A stretch of DNA of 64,000 bases from Nereida sp. MMG025 (GTDB taxonomy: Bacteria > Pseudomonadota > Alphaproteobacteria > Rhodobacterales > Rhodobacteraceae). Where the stretch lies: positions 177,001 to 241,000 of the forward strand of contig NZ_JAKFZN010000002.1 of NCBI RefSeq assembly GCF_021654165.1, written 5' to 3'. Position numbers and translations under genes: made by a program. Shown piece after piece: positions 44,307 to 54,414 of the stretch (the stretch's first letter is position 1; every line of letters begins with the position of its first letter). A model generated the notes under the pieces. That model did no database searches, was not told where the DNA came from, and was given only the letters and a program-made list of their open reading frames with translations.

Positions 44307-46231
44307 GCGCGTTTGCTGTCAAGTTTGGCCACGCCAAGCACGTCCAAGACCTTCGCTTCGATATCCGCGGCATTCAGACCTGCTTCGGCATACATATCTG
44401 ACGGATTGGCATGGTCGATAAATGTATCGGGCAAAACCATCGAGCGGAATTTAAGCCCGGTATCAAACGCGCCTTCATCAGACAAAAGTTGCGCCACGTG
44501 GCTTCCAAACCCGCCAACGGCACCTTCTTCTATCGTGATCAACGCCTCATGATCTGCAGCAAGCGACAAGATCATCTCGCGGTCCAGCGGCTTGGCAAAC
44601 CGTGCATCTGCAATGGTTGGCCTGATGCCTTTTGCGGCAAGCGCCTCGCATGCGGTCTCAACCTCTGACAACCGTGTGCCAAAGGACACAATCGCCACGC
44701 GCGCACCCTCTTGGGTGATACGTCCCTTACCGATCTCCAGAACCTCACCCCGTTCGGGCAATTCAACCCCGACCCCTTCGCCCCGCGGGAAACGGAACGC
44801 AATCGGACCATCATTATGGGCCGCAGCTGTCGCAACCATATGAACCAGTTCCGCTTCGTCGGCGGCGGCCATCACAACAAACCCTGGCAAATTGGCAAGG
44901 TAGGCAATATCGAACGCGCCCGCATGGGTCGCACCGTCCGCGCCAACCAGTCCTGCGCGGTCAATGGCAAAGCGCACAGGCAAACGCTGGACTGCAACGT
45001 CATGCACCACCTGATCATAGCCGCGTTGCAAGAAGGTGGAATAAATCGCGCAAAACGGCTTCATCCCGCCCGCGGCCAACCCCGCGGTAAAGGTGACACC
45101 ATGTTGTTCCGCGATACCCACGTCAAAACAACGGCTCGGATAACGCTCTGCAAAAAGGTTCAATCCTGTGCCGTCGGGCATCGCAGCCGTCACCGCGCAA
45201 ATCTTGGGATCATCCCCTGCCATCGCGGTCAACGTTTGCGCAAAAACCTTGGTGTAGCTTGGCGCATTGCTAGCGGCTTTTTTCTGCTCGCCTGTGACCA
45301 CGTCAAACTTGGACACACCATGCCCTTTGTCACGGGCCGTTTCGGCAGGGGCATAGCCTTTGCCTTTTTTTGTGATGCAGTGAATGAGGATGGGACCGGT
45401 CGCACGCTCTTTGACAGTGCGCAGCACGGGCAACAGTTGCTCCATGTCATGCCCATCAATCGGCCCGACATAGCTGAACCCCAGTTGTTCAAACATCGTG
45501 CCGCCAACGGTCATATGTTTCAGCATGTCTTTTGCGCGCTTGGCCCCTTCACGAAACGGCTCTGGCAGCAGGCTTACGGCCCCTTTTGCGGCTGATTTGA
45601 ATTCTTGAAACGGCGCACCTGCATAAAGCTGGCTGAGGTAGCTGGACAAGGCACCGACAGGCGGCGCAATCGACATCTCGTTATCATTCAGAATAACGAT
45701 CAGTCGTTTTTTCAGGTGGCCGGCATTATTCATCGCCTCAAACGCCATGCCCGCCGACATCGATCCATCGCCGATCACGGCAATCCCGTCGCCATTGCCT
45801 TCAGGGCATGTTCCGCCCAGATCGCGCGCGACAGAAAACCCCAACGCAGCCGAAATCGAGGTAGAGCTGTGACCCGCCCCAAAACAATCATAGGGGCTTT
45901 CAGAGCGTTTTGCGAAACCACTTAGCCCGTCTTTCTGGCGAAGCGTGCGGATCCGGTCGCGCCGCCCCGTCAGAATTTTATGTGGATAGGTCTGATGGCT
46001 CACGTCCCAGACGATTTTATCCTTGGGCGCATCAAACACGGCATGCAACGCAACCGTCAGTTCAACAACACCAAGCCCCGCACCCAGATGACCGCCTGTG
46101 ACAGACACTGCACTGATCGTTTCCTGACGCACTTCATCGGCCAGTTGGCGCAGCTGCGCGTCCGAAAAACCCTTGATATCTGCAGGAACAGTGACTGTAT
46201 CCAGCAAAGGTGTGTGAGGTATGTCAGCCAT
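44303..46231 (-). CDS. dxs: 1-deoxy-D-xylulose-5-phosphate synthase
   Basis: A 642-residue thiamine-diphosphate enzyme that joins pyruvate and glyceraldehyde-3-phosphate in the first step of the MEP pathway. It has the N-terminal [20 protein letters not shown], the TPP motif [18 protein letters not shown] near residues 151-168, [13 protein letters not shown] near 121-133 and the transketolase region [20 protein letters not shown]. It ends the block starting at petP, 14 bases after ispA. It needs thiamine, whose uptake genes are also in this window. Confidence 0.97.
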   Translation of the reverse strand: MADIPHTPLLDTVTVPADIKGFSDAQLRQLADEVRQETISAVSVTGGHLGAGLGVVELTVALHAVFDAPKDKIVWDVSHQTYPHKILTGRRDRIRTLRQKDGLSGFAKRSESPYDCFGAGHSSTSISAALGFSVARDLGGTCPEGNGDGIAVIGDGSMSAGMAFEAMNNAGHLKKRLIVILNDNEMSIAPPVGALSSYLSQLYAGAPFQEFKSAAKGAVSLLPEPFREGAKRAKDMLKHMTVGGTMFEQLGFSYVGPIDGHDMEQLLPVLRTVKERATGPILIHCITKKGKGYAPAETARDKGHGVSKFDVVTGEQKKAASNAPSYTKVFAQTLTAMAGDDPKICAVTAAMPDGTGLNLFAERYPSRCFDVGIAEQHGVTFTAGLAAGGMKPFCAIYSTFLQRGYDQVVHDVAVQRLPVRFAIDRAGLVGADGATHAGAFDIAYLANLPGFVVMAAADEAELVHMVATAAAHNDGPIAFRFPRGEGVGVELPERGEVLEIGKGRITQEGARVAIVSFGTRLSEVETACEALAAKGIRPTIADARFAKPLDREMILSLAADHEALITIEEGAVGGFGSHVAQLLSDEGAFDTGLKFRSMVLPDTFIDHANPSDMYAEAGLNAADIEAKVLDVLGVAKLDSKRA

Positions 46232-46245
46232 CGCTTGGCCCTTTC

Positions 46246-47109
46246 TTAGTGACGACGTGCAACGACAAATTGCGCTGCGTCTTTCAAAAGCTCTGCGTCT
46301 TCGCTGTAGCCAGATAGCGCATCACAGGCCTGTGTCACCAGGTCTGCCGCGCGGCGTTTCGCCCCGTCTAGTCCCAAAAGGGAAACAAAAGTGGCTTTGC
46401 CCGCCTCGGCATCTTTGCCCACGGCTTTGCCGACGGTTTCTGCATCACCTTCTACATCCAGAACATCATCGGCGATTTGAAACGCCAGCCCCAGACAATC
46501 GCCGTATGTTTGCAGCGGTGTGGTATCGGCCTGCGCCATCCGTGCCCCCGCCATTGCAGACCATTCAATCAGCGCACCCGTCTTGCCCTTTTGAAGCGCT
46601 ATGATCTGATCAAGCGTCAGCGCCACGCGGGCGGTCTCGGCGGCGATATCAGCAGCCTGTCCCCCGACCATGCCACGCACACCACTGGCCTGCGCCAGTG
46701 AAATCGTCAAATCAAGCCGCGCCTGATCCGTCACATCGGTTTGCGCGACCAATTCGAACGCAAGGGTTTGCAAAGCATCCCCTGCAAGCACCGCTGTCGC
46801 CTCATCCCACTTGCGATGCACCGTGGGCTGGCCGCGGCGCAGATCATCGTCATCCATGCAGGGCAAATCATCATGCACCAAGGAATAGGCATGCAGGCAC
46901 TCAATCGCGGCAGCACTCTTTTCAGCAACGTTAGGGTCTATTTTGAACAGTTTGGCGCTTTCAATAGTCAAAAAGGCCCGCAACGCTTTGCCACCAGAAA
47001 TGGCGTAAAGCATGGGTGCGGGAATGGGGCCGCCCACACCAGAAAGCGCGCTTGCGACAACACGTTCAGATCGAGCCGCCGCCGCGCCAAGCGCTGCCTC
47101 CAAATCCAT
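46246..47109 (-). CDS. ispA: Polyprenyl synthetase (geranyl/farnesyl diphosphate synthase)
   Basis: A 287-residue prenyltransferase. The first aspartate-rich motif [20 protein letters not shown] lies near residues 79-98, and the second, [12 protein letters not shown], near 211-222. The short residues before the first motif favour a C15 product, as in IspA. It makes farnesyl diphosphate for quinones, undecaprenyl phosphate (through UppS, recycled by UppP in this window) and carotenoids. It starts 2 bases after xseB, in the usual xseB-ispA-dxs order. Confidence 0.95.
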   Translation of the reverse strand: MDLEAALGAAAARSERVVASALSGVGGPIPAPMLYAISGGKALRAFLTIESAKLFKIDPNVAEKSAAAIECLHAYSLVHDDLPCMDDDDLRRGQPTVHRKWDEATAVLAGDALQTLAFELVAQTDVTDQARLDLTISLAQASGVRGMVGGQAADIAAETARVALTLDQIIALQKGKTGALIEWSAMAGARMAQADTTPLQTYGDCLGLAFQIADDVLDVEGDAETVGKAVGKDAEAGKATFVSLLGLDGAKRRAADLVTQACDALSGYSEDAELLKDAAQFVVARRH

Positions 47110-47111
47110 CG

Positions 47112-47354
47112 TTAACCCGCGTCCAGCGGTGTGGTGCCTGTTGGCTCGCCCTCAGCTGACACCGTCAGCTTGGCAACCTTTTCTTCGGCATCTTTCAACT
47201 TCGCTTCGCAGTGTTTTTTCAACTCTGTTCCGCGTTCATACAGTTTGATTGAAGCATCAAGCTCCACCGATCCGCTATCAAGTTGCGAGACAACACGCTC
47301 CAACTCGGCAATCGCTTCTTCAAAGCTCATCTCGGTTACTGGTTTATCGGTCAT
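47112..47354 (-). CDS. xseB: Exodeoxyribonuclease VII small subunit
   Basis: An 80-residue protein with the family core SFEEAIAELERVVSQLDSGS followed by VELDASIKLYERGTELKKHC and a charged tail. With XseA it forms a nuclease that cuts single-stranded DNA from both ends. The start ATG at 47354 overlaps the HDAC-like gene stop by 4 bases (ATGA). It is conserved in this place beside ispA and dxs across many proteobacteria. Confidence 0.95.
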   Translation of the reverse strand: MTDKPVTEMSFEEAIAELERVVSQLDSGSVELDASIKLYERGTELKKHCEAKLKDAEEKVAKLTVSAEGEPTGTTPLDAG

Positions 47355-48277
47355 TGGCCACGCTCCTTTAACACGCGCACATGGGCCGCCGTACTGGCGG
47401 CAAGGGCGTCCAAGTCATAGCCCCCTTCAAGGCTAGAGACCACCCGCCCATCACAAAAACGATCTGCCAGATCACAAAGCTGGTGCGTGACCCATTCAAA
47501 ATCATCCTCGCGCAGCATCATGCCAGCCAAAGGATCGTTCATATGCGCGTCAAACCCTGCGGATATCAGCAAAAGCTCTGGCTTGAACCGTTCAATCATC
47601 GGAACAACCTGTGTTGTGATCGCCTCCCGAAACGCGCGTGATCCCGCACCACCCGGCAAGGGCACATTCAGCACATTGTTATGCGCACCCGTCTCGTGGG
47701 CGTGGCCCGTTCCGGGATAAAGCGGCATCTGATGGCTCGAACAAAACAGAATACGCGGGTCATCTTCGACCAAATCCTGTGTGCCGTTGCCGTGGTGGAC
47801 ATCAAAATCCACGATGGCGACACGGTCTAACCCGTGATGGTCCAACGCATGTTTCGCCCCAATCGCAACAGAGCCGAACAGACAAAAGCCCATCGGCGTT
47901 TCCCGTTCTGCGTGATGGCCAGGTGGTCTGACAGCAGCAAAAGCGTTTTGGACCTCTGCGCCCAACACCATATCCACCGCTTTGACATTGGCACCCGCAG
48001 CGCGCATCGCAGCACTCAGGCTACCCACTGACATATGCGTATCGGCGTCCAAGCTGCGCCAGCCGCTTTGGGGCGCTGCCGCACGGATCGCCTCTAGATG
48101 CGCCTTGGGATGGGCGCGCAGAAGATCATCTTCAGCAGCAAATGGGGCTGAAACAGAGACTAAATCCATCCCCTCAAGCGCCCCCATAACAGCATCCAGC
48201 CGCGCCACCTGTTCGGGGTGGCCAGGGGGCGTGACATGATCCAGACAGTCGGGGTGGGAAATCAAAGCAGTCGCCAT
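47351..48277 (-). CDS. Histone-deacetylase/acetylpolyamine-hydrolase family protein
   Basis: A 308-residue zinc hydrolase. The active-site motifs are RPPGHHAERETPMGFCLFGS (with the paired His) near residues 129-148 and AIVDFDVHHGNGTQDLV near 165-181, with further metal ligand Asp in SAGFDAHMNDPLAG near 250. It removes acetyl groups from polyamines, proteins or small molecules; the substrate is unknown. The start is ATG 48277 (MATALISHPDCLDH); a longer upstream frame would run into petR. It is the typical neighbour of xseB-ispA-dxs in this group. Confidence 0.9.
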   Translation of the reverse strand: MATALISHPDCLDHVTPPGHPEQVARLDAVMGALEGMDLVSVSAPFAAEDDLLRAHPKAHLEAIRAAAPQSGWRSLDADTHMSVGSLSAAMRAAGANVKAVDMVLGAEVQNAFAAVRPPGHHAERETPMGFCLFGSVAIGAKHALDHHGLDRVAIVDFDVHHGNGTQDLVEDDPRILFCSSHQMPLYPGTGHAHETGAHNNVLNVPLPGGAGSRAFREAITTQVVPMIERFKPELLLISAGFDAHMNDPLAGMMLREDDFEWVTHQLCDLADRFCDGRVVSSLEGGYDLDALAASTAAHVRVLKERGQ

Positions 48278-48299
48278 GTCGGCCCTCACTCTACCAAGG

Positions 48300-49010
48300 T
48301 CAATCAGGCGCCAGCATATAGCCTGCGCCGCGCACTGTTTGCAGATAGCGCGGCTGTTTGGGATCATCTTCGATCTTGCGGCGCAGGCGCGTGATTTGGA
48401 CATCTACGGCACGTTCCTGGGCCTTACCGCCGTCCTTGCCACTGTCGCGGCCCAGATCATCCACCAACTGCATACGGCTGATCGGCTCAGACGGCTTGGC
48501 ACTAAAGATGCGCATAAGCTGAACTTCTGTGGCCGTCAGGCGCACCGGCTGATCGCCCCGCCACAGCTCAGATTTATCCATATCGTAGCGGCACGCACCC
48601 AAATGAAGCACCTTTGGCAGGCTATCGGCCGCATCATCCGTGGGCATACGGCGCAAGATTGCATTTATCCGCAGCAACAGTTCCTTGGGCTCGAACGGTT
48701 TGGACAGGTAATCATCTGCCCCCGCTTCAAGGCCCGCAATCCTGTCATCGGTTTCGCCTTTGGCAGTCAGCAGCAAAATGGGCGTTGCCATCGTCTTGCG
48801 CAATTCGCGCGTCAGGCTGATCCCGTCTTCCCCGGGCATCATGATGTCCAGCACGATCAGATCAAATTCCAAACCACTCAGAACGCGCCGCGCATGGGCT
48901 GCGTCACGCGCTGCACTCACCAAAAAACCGCTTTTCATCAGGAATTTCTGCAACAAGCCGCGGATGCGCTCATCATCATCCACGATCAACAGGTGTGCAT
49001 CATTTTCCAT
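48300..49010 (-). CDS. petR: OmpR/PhoB-family response regulator, PetR-like
   Basis: A 236-residue regulator. The receiver domain (residues about 5-120) has the acidic pocket VDDDERI, the phospho-acceptor Asp in LIVLDIMMPGEDG near residue 54 and the Lys in DDYLSKPFEP near 104. The DNA-binding winged helix (about 140-236) contains VRLTATEVQLMRIFSAKPSE and VDVQITRLRRKIEDDP. The symbol rests on the pairing with an adjacent MarR-type gene, the layout of petPR in Rhodobacter. No sensor kinase is nearby. It overlaps petP by one base and precedes the HDAC-like gene by 22. Confidence 0.85.
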   Translation of the reverse strand: MENDAHLLIVDDDERIRGLLQKFLMKSGFLVSAARDAAHARRVLSGLEFDLIVLDIMMPGEDGISLTRELRKTMATPILLLTAKGETDDRIAGLEAGADDYLSKPFEPKELLLRINAILRRMPTDDAADSLPKVLHLGACRYDMDKSELWRGDQPVRLTATEVQLMRIFSAKPSEPISRMQLVDDLGRDSGKDGGKAQERAVDVQITRLRRKIEDDPKQPRYLQTVRGAGYMLAPD

Positions 49011-49513
49011 CAGGTCTTCTCTTTCATTTTCTCGTAGTGGCCGCGCATATCCGCTTCCATCATCGCTTCCAGAACCGTCCGAAAGCCTTGTACCGCCTCG
49101 GGGCCCGCAGCACGGTACGCAGTACGCATGCGCCCCCGTTGTGCCTCTGACAGTGCCGCCTCCAGCGCACCACCTTTCTCGGTCAGGAAAAGATGCCGTT
49201 CTCGCTTATCTTGCGCGCCGACCCTGCTTTCCACAAGACCGTCATCAATCAGTGTGCGCAACACACGGTTCAGCGATTGCTTTGTGACCCCAAGAATATT
49301 CAAAAGGTTGTTCACCGTTGTCCCGGGCGCACGGTGAATGAAATGCACAGCGCGGTGATGGGCACGCCCGTAACCATGTTCTGCCAAAATACGGTCGGGA
49401 TCAGCGGTAAAGCCACGGTAGGCAAAGAACATCGCCTCAATGCCTTTGCGCAACTGTTCATCTGTCAGGAAAAGCAGGCTCTGGCCTGAGGGGGCGCCAC
49501 TATTGTCGGGCAT
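49010..49513 (-). CDS. petP: MarR-family regulator, PetP-like
   Basis: A 167-residue winged-helix protein. The recognition region is GTTVNNLLNILGVTKQSLNR with VLRTLIDDGLVESRVGAQDK, then RERHLFLTEKGGALEAALSE, which is the MarR wing. In Rhodobacter PetP is a MarR homolog encoded upstream of petR. It is divergent from ilvE across 144 bases; TTGACATTCCAAGAATCAA (TTGA...TCAA) at 49556-49574 is a candidate operator or -35 region. The start codon follows AAGGATG. Confidence 0.85.
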   Translation of the reverse strand: MPDNSGAPSGQSLLFLTDEQLRKGIEAMFFAYRGFTADPDRILAEHGYGRAHHRAVHFIHRAPGTTVNNLLNILGVTKQSLNRVLRTLIDDGLVESRVGAQDKRERHLFLTEKGGALEAALSEAQRGRMRTAYRAAGPEAVQGFRTVLEAMMEADMRGHYEKMKEKT

Positions 49514-49657
49514 ATATCATCCTTCACGTCTTTCTGTCACAATACGTCAGTGTTGTTGACATTCCAAGAATCAATTGCTAGCCAAGCACAGTTTTTACGC
49601 AACTTTATGTCCGTTTCGGTCATTTTTTGCGCAACATTTGAAAAATAGGAGGCTGAT

Positions 49658-50524
49658 ATGGCTGGTTACGACGATCGCGACGGTAAAATCTGGATGGACG
49701 GCCAGCTGGTCGAATGGCGTGATGCAAATGTCCACATTCTGACCCATGCCATGCACTATGCCTCCAGCGTGTTTGAGGGCGAACGCTGCTATTCAGGCAA
49801 GATCTTCAAATCACGCGAACACTCCGAACGCTTGATCACATCTGGCAAACTGATCGACTTCGACATCCCCTACACAGTTGATGAAATCGAGGCCGCCAAA
49901 CAAGCTGCACTTGATGCCAACGGTCTGAAAGACGCTTATGTGCGCGCCCTTGCATGGCGCGGCGCGGGCGAGGACATGGGTGTCGCATCTGCACGCAATC
50001 CCGTGCATCTGGCCGTTGCTGTCTGGGAATGGGGCAACTACTACGGCGACGCCAAGATGAAAGGCGCCAAGCTGGACATCGCCAAATGGAAACGCCCGTC
50101 GCCCGAAACCGCCCCAAGTCAAGCCAAAGCAGCGGGTCTCTATATGATCGCCACAATGTCAAAGCACGCCGCCGAGGCCAAAGGCTGTTCGGACGCGATG
50201 ATGTTTGACTACCGCGGCTACGTCGCCGAAGCGACAGGGGCCAACATCTTCTTTGTCAAAGACGGTGAAGTGCACACGCCTATCGCAGATGCATTCCTCA
50301 ATGGCATCACACGCCAAACCGTCATCGGCATGCTCCAAGACAAAGGCATCACCGTGCATGAGCGTGTCATCATGCCGGAAGAGCTTGAAGGCTTCCAGCA
50401 ATGCTGGCTCACAGGCACCGCCGCCGAGGTCACACCTGTTGGCACCATCGGCGACTATAATTTCGAAGTCGGCGCGCTTACCCGTGATATCTCCGAAAGC
50501 TACGAGAAACTGGTCCGCTCTTAA
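49658..50524 (+). CDS. ilvE: Branched-chain amino acid aminotransferase
   Basis: A 288-residue class IV aminotransferase using pyridoxal phosphate. It carries out the last step of valine, leucine and isoleucine synthesis. It opens with DDRDGKIWMDGQLVEWRDAN and THAMHYASSVFEGERCY, and has EATGANIFFVKDGEVHTP and LTGTAAEVTPVGTIGDY, both typical of the group. The internal aldimine Lys is expected near residue 158, in AAGLYMIATMSKHAAEAKGC. ATG 49658 follows TAGGAGG. It complements leuB, leuC and leuD elsewhere in the window. Confidence 0.96.
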   Translation: MAGYDDRDGKIWMDGQLVEWRDANVHILTHAMHYASSVFEGERCYSGKIFKSREHSERLITSGKLIDFDIPYTVDEIEAAKQAALDANGLKDAYVRALAWRGAGEDMGVASARNPVHLAVAVWEWGNYYGDAKMKGAKLDIAKWKRPSPETAPSQAKAAGLYMIATMSKHAAEAKGCSDAMMFDYRGYVAEATGANIFFVKDGEVHTPIADAFLNGITRQTVIGMLQDKGITVHERVIMPEELEGFQQCWLTGTAAEVTPVGTIGDYNFEVGALTRDISESYEKLVRS

Positions 50525-50551
50525 CCAGATCGTAAAGATCAGCAGATAGCA

Positions 50552-50587
50552 GGGGCCTCACCGTTTCAGTCGGGAGGCCCCTTTTTT
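50552..50587 (+). terminator. Intrinsic terminator of ilvE
   Basis: GGGGCCTC (50552-50559) and GAGGCCCC (50574-50581) form an eight-pair stem, followed by six T. The T run contains the TTG proposed as the start of the next gene. Confidence 0.9.
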
Positions 50588-50987
50588 GCGTCAGTCCATC
50601 GTTATCTTCGCTGTCATTCTTACACTTGTCACTGCACCTGCGGCGCTGTCGCTTGGGCATTATCTTATAAGCGATTCTGCCACGCGCCCCTTTGATTTTT
50701 ACAGACAGGCCGGCGCGCGCATCGGCCTGTTTCGCACATCCGACATTCAGGTCACGCTTTATACCAATCGCACGGACACCAAACGCGCCGCCCTTGAAGG
50801 CGTCATTCGCAACGCGTTTGAAGCGCGGGATTATCATATCGATGTGGCCCATGCGCCGCGTCAGGCAGGCAGCCGCGAAACATTGGTGATCAAAGTGGGG
50901 GCAAACGCTTACGGCCCCTACAATATCAGTCAGGCAAGCTCGGCCATCATGGCGGCACTCACGGCACAAAACATGCGCAACCGCTAG
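50586..50987 (+). CDS. Exported small protein of unknown function
   Basis: A 133-residue protein with a signal peptide or N-terminal anchor (SIVIFAVILTLVTAPAALSL) and a mature part predicted as a small alpha/beta domain (FRTSDIQVTLYTNRTDTKRA; AHAPRQAGSRETLVIKVGA). No family is recognised. The longest reading begins with TTG at 50586, inside the T run of the ilvE terminator, and has no ribosome-binding site. The next ATG or GTG loses the signal peptide. It may therefore be translated from a leaderless transcript, or only when the terminator is read through. The end overlaps the DMT gene by 4 bases. Confidence 0.5.
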   Translation: MRQSIVIFAVILTLVTAPAALSLGHYLISDSATRPFDFYRQAGARIGLFRTSDIQVTLYTNRTDTKRAALEGVIRNAFEARDYHIDVAHAPRQAGSRETLVIKVGANAYGPYNISQASSAIMAALTAQNMRNR

Positions 50988-51895
50988 CGGCTGCTTCCCG
51001 TCAAAACGCGTTTGTTTTGCATGCCCAACCTGCGCTCTCGCCAGATGATCAAAACACCCGATGCTATGATCAGCGTGGCCCCCGCCACGACCGACCATGT
51101 TGGAACTTCGTTGAACCAGACGTACCCAATCGCCACGGCCAGCAGCATCGCCGAATAGTCAAAAGGCGCAATGATAGAGGCAGGCGCATGGCGATACGCC
51201 AGCGTGACCATGATTTGCCCTACGCCGCCGATCAAACCGGCCAAAACCAAAAGGGCAATCACCTGCCCGTCAGGGCGCGTCCAGCCAAACGGAATGGTCA
51301 ACAACGACAAAACGCATGTGGTCATCATAAAGTAGAAAACGATGGCCGCAGGGTTTTCGGTATCCACCAATTTGCGCACAAACATCTGGGCAAACGCCGC
51401 AAGCGCGGCACTGATCAACATCAAGCCCGTGGCCAGCACCTCAATACCTGCGCGCGGCGCACCAGATATCTGGTCCCACAAGATCACCAAAACCCCTGCA
51501 AACCCCAAGCACACCATGCTGATCCGAAAGGCGCGCACGGTCTCGCCCAAAAACAAGGCGGCCAAAACGGTCAGGACCAAAGGCGTGGTAAAGCCAAGGG
51601 CTGTCACATCAGGAAACGCCAAGACCCCAAGGCAGAAAAACCGCAGACTCATGGATGCCGTGCCCGCCAATCCACGCATCACATGTCCCAACGGGCGCTG
51701 TGTCTTTAGCCCCTCGCGCAATTGCCCGTGAAACCAAAGCCAGACAAACAAAACAGGCAGGGCGAAAACCGATCTGAAGAAAACCGCCTGTCCGGGCGGC
51801 ACGTCATCCGACGTCGCTTTGATAATCGCCATAAGCGCCGTAAACAGGCTCACCGCACCGACCTTCAGACAAATGCCCTTTAGGGTATCGCTCAT
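50984..51895 (-). CDS. EamA/DMT-family transporter
   Basis: A 303-residue protein with ten predicted helices in two EamA repeats. [20 protein letters not shown] and [20 protein letters not shown] are typical. The substrate is unknown. The start ATG at 51895 overlaps the queG stop (ATGA), so it is translated with queG; an upstream ATG at 51916 would lie in queG. It is the third DMT exporter in the window and is not closely similar to the others. Confidence 0.87.
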   Translation of the reverse strand: MSDTLKGICLKVGAVSLFTALMAIIKATSDDVPPGQAVFFRSVFALPVLFVWLWFHGQLREGLKTQRPLGHVMRGLAGTASMSLRFFCLGVLAFPDVTALGFTTPLVLTVLAALFLGETVRAFRISMVCLGFAGVLVILWDQISGAPRAGIEVLATGLMLISAALAAFAQMFVRKLVDTENPAAIVFYFMMTTCVLSLLTIPFGWTRPDGQVIALLVLAGLIGGVGQIMVTLAYRHAPASIIAPFDYSAMLLAVAIGYVWFNEVPTWSVVAGATLIIASGVLIIWRERRLGMQNKRVLTGSSR

Positions 51896-52920
51896 CCCAA
51901 ACGCCCGACGGCCCAACGCGCCGCGTCTGCGACTGTTTCATCCCGATCATCGCAAAGCCCCTGCGCAACGGCCCGCAACGTGGCATCGCCGGAATTCCCG
52001 ATGGCATAGAGCACATTGCGCACAAACCGGTTCCGTCCGATCCGCTTGATGGGCGAGCCCGAAAACAAAGCGCGAAAGCCCGCATCATCCAGCGCAGCAA
52101 GCTCGGCCAGCTTTGGCGCAACCAAATCGGGACGGGCCGCATATTTCATCTCACGCGCATCGGCGGCAAATTTGTTCCAAGGACAGGCTGCCAGACAATC
52201 GTCGCACCCATAGATGTGGTTGCCCATCTTGGCGCGCAATTCCAGATCAACGGGGCCCTTATGCTCGATCGTCAGATAGGAAATACACCGCCGCGCATCC
52301 AGTTGGAACGGCGCGGGAAAAGCATCTGTCGGACACGCATCCAGACACGCCCGGCACGACCCGCAATGCTCGGCTTGGGCTGGATCAGTCTCTAATTCAA
52401 TTGTTGTAAAAATCGCCCCCAGAAAAAACCAGTTCCCCAAATCACGGCTTAAAAGGTTCGTGTGTTTGCCCTGCCACCCAAGGCCAGCCGCTGCTGCCAA
52501 CGGCTTTTCCATCACGGGTGCTGTATCCACGAACACCTTGATCTTTGCCTCAGGCACCTGCTCGATCAACCAGCGCCCTACCTTCTTGAGCCGCTTTTTG
52601 GCCACGTCGTGATAATCACGGTTCTGCGCATAAACGGAAATCGCCCCGCGATCCGCCTGCTCCAGAACGGCCAGCGGATCATGCGCGGGTGTATAGACCT
52701 CGGCCAGCATGATCACCGATTTGCACTCGGGCCACAGCGCCGTCGGATCGCCCCGCCACGCCATGCGTTCGGCCATCCAGCCCATCTGCCCGTGATACCC
52801 CGCCTGCACAAACGCGGCCAAGCGTTCGGGCAGCTGAGGCACCGCATCAGGCCGACACACCCCCATCTCCGAAAACCCCGCCTCCAGCGCAAAGGCCCTC
52901 AGATCCGCCTTCAAACTCAA
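51892..52920 (-). CDS. queG: Epoxyqueuosine reductase
   Basis: A 342-residue cobalamin-dependent enzyme that reduces epoxyqueuosine to queuosine in tRNA. The two [4Fe-4S] motifs are [20 protein letters not shown] near residues 185-204 and [20 protein letters not shown] near 237-256. The N-terminal [20 protein letters not shown] and the C-terminal HEAT-like [20 protein letters not shown] are conserved. It is cotranscribed with a GST (stop and start adjoin) and a DMT transporter, whose start overlaps its stop. Confidence 0.95.
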   Translation of the reverse strand: MSLKADLRAFALEAGFSEMGVCRPDAVPQLPERLAAFVQAGYHGQMGWMAERMAWRGDPTALWPECKSVIMLAEVYTPAHDPLAVLEQADRGAISVYAQNRDYHDVAKKRLKKVGRWLIEQVPEAKIKVFVDTAPVMEKPLAAAAGLGWQGKHTNLLSRDLGNWFFLGAIFTTIELETDPAQAEHCGSCRACLDACPTDAFPAPFQLDARRCISYLTIEHKGPVDLELRAKMGNHIYGCDDCLAACPWNKFAADAREMKYAARPDLVAPKLAELAALDDAGFRALFSGSPIKRIGRNRFVRNVLYAIGNSGDATLRAVAQGLCDDRDETVADAARWAVGRLG

Positions 52921-53586
52921 TTAGAAATCCAGATCGGCATAATGCGCAGGCTGCGGAAACCCCGATACCTGATCAGCCAGAATCGATCGGAACGCAGGCC
53001 GCGATTTGATCTTGGCATACCAGTCTTTGACATTGGCCGACCGGTTCCAATCAACATCGCTAATGTAATCAAGCGACGACAGATGCGCAGCAGCCGCAAA
53101 ATCGGCCAAGGTCATCACATCACCGGCCAACCAGCGCCGCTGATCCAGCAGCCATGTCATGTAATCGAGATGGTATTTGATCGCCTTGGCCCCTGCCTTG
53201 ATGTTCTTGCTATCAGGATAGCCCACCTTCTGGACCTTCTTGTTCACACGCTCATACAGCAGGTTCGAGGTCACCTCATGATGAAACTTATCGTCAAACC
53301 ACGACACCAGTCGGCGCACCTCAAACCGCGCCTCTGCACTGCGCGGCATCAACGCAGGTTCGGGATGCTTTTCTTCGATATATTCGCAAATCGCAGCGCT
53401 TTCCGACATCAAACGCCCATCCATCTTCAGGATCGGGATCTTGGCGGCAGGGTTGCGACGCAGAAATTCCGGGTTCGCCTCCCAATAGCGCTCTTCCACC
53501 AATTCGACTTCCAATTTCTTTTCGGCAAGGCTCAAACGAACTTTGCGACAAAAGGGCGACAGGGGCACGTGGTAAAGACGGTTCAT
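52921..53586 (-). CDS. Glutathione S-transferase
   Basis: A 221-residue GST. The N-terminal thioredoxin fold is MNRLYHVPLSPFCRKVRLSL, with SPFCRK as the active-site motif, NPAAKIPILKMDGRLMSESA as the glutathione turn and a helical C-terminal domain ending DLDF. The substrate is unknown. The start is ATG 53586, preceded by GAAAAGCAG; a longer upstream frame has no support. It precedes queG directly and lies 52 bases after mtgA on the same strand. Confidence 0.9.
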   Translation of the reverse strand: MNRLYHVPLSPFCRKVRLSLAEKKLEVELVEERYWEANPEFLRRNPAAKIPILKMDGRLMSESAAICEYIEEKHPEPALMPRSAEARFEVRRLVSWFDDKFHHEVTSNLLYERVNKKVQKVGYPDSKNIKAGAKAIKYHLDYMTWLLDQRRWLAGDVMTLADFAAAAHLSSLDYISDVDWNRSANVKDWYAKIKSRPAFRSILADQVSGFPQPAHYADLDF

Positions 53587-53638
53587 CAAAGACTGCTTTT
53601 CTTGGTTTCCCCTGTCATGCCCCAAGAGCCGCGCGCGA

Positions 53639-54376
53639 TCAACTCTGGAAACAGGCCGCGCGGCCATCCGCCTGAATTGTTGCAGCCCCGCCTGCGATGC
53701 TTGCTGCACGGTTTCGCACAAATTCAGAAGGGCGGCTGGCGCTGCGCGACTTGGGCGCTGGCAAAACAGCCGCAAGCCGCGCCGCCTGCGTCGATGTCAA
53801 CGCATCGGGTGCGACGCCAAAGTAATGCTGCGATGCGGCCTCTACGCCAAAGATGCCCTCATCGAATTCTACCATATTCAGATAGACCTCGACGATGCGC
53901 CGCTTGGACCAGATCAGCTCAACAACAGGCGTCATAACCGCCTCCAACCCTTTGCGCAGCCAAGAGCGACCATGCCATAAAAACACGTTTTTCACGACCT
54001 GCTGGCTGATGGTCGATCCACCGCGGTTGCCATCCTCGGCCGCTTCGACAATCGCATCCAGATCAAGCCCCCAATGAAGGCAGAAATTGGCATCCTCTGC
54101 CGCCACAACAGACCGTGCCATGACAGGGGCAATTTCCTCAATCGGCACCCATTCACGATCAATATCGCCCAATCGCACGCCTTCGCTGACGATATAGGGG
54201 GTCGTGGGCGGGTTAATCACGGCATAGCTGGCAATCCAAAGCAGCGTCAGCGCGACAACCGCCAAAACCGCCCGCAGCACCCATTTGCGCACCCACAGGA
54301 TCGGGCGCACCAGAACGGGTGGTTTGCGGTCTTTCGATTTGGCTTTGGATTTTGATTTCACTGCTTTCTTCGCCAT
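53639..54376 (-). CDS. mtgA: Monofunctional peptidoglycan transglycosylase
   Basis: A 245-residue inner-membrane enzyme of the GT51 family that polymerises lipid II glycan strands. A very basic N-terminus (MAKKAVKSKSKAKSKDRKPP) precedes one membrane anchor near residues 33-52. The active-site motifs are VVAAEDANFCLHWGLD, with the catalytic Glu, and NRGGSTISQQVVKNVFLWHG near residues 117-136. RRIVEVYLNMVEFDEGIFGV is typical. It complements UppP, which recycles the lipid carrier. Confidence 0.95.
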   Translation of the reverse strand: MAKKAVKSKSKAKSKDRKPPVLVRPILWVRKWVLRAVLAVVALTLLWIASYAVINPPTTPYIVSEGVRLGDIDREWVPIEEIAPVMARSVVAAEDANFCLHWGLDLDAIVEAAEDGNRGGSTISQQVVKNVFLWHGRSWLRKGLEAVMTPVVELIWSKRRIVEVYLNMVEFDEGIFGVEAASQHYFGVAPDALTSTQAARLAAVLPAPKSRSASRPSEFVRNRAASIAGGAATIQADGRAACFQS

Positions 54377-54414
54377 GGGGCGACAATGCCAGCCCCGCAG
54401 CCATGCGGCAACTG

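Noticed and set aside
49556-49583. Sigma-70 promoter TTGACA with a -10 near 49579 before ilvE
   Set aside because: The -35 is perfect but no convincing -10 follows at 16-18 bases; it may instead be part of a palindrome for the MarR-type protein.
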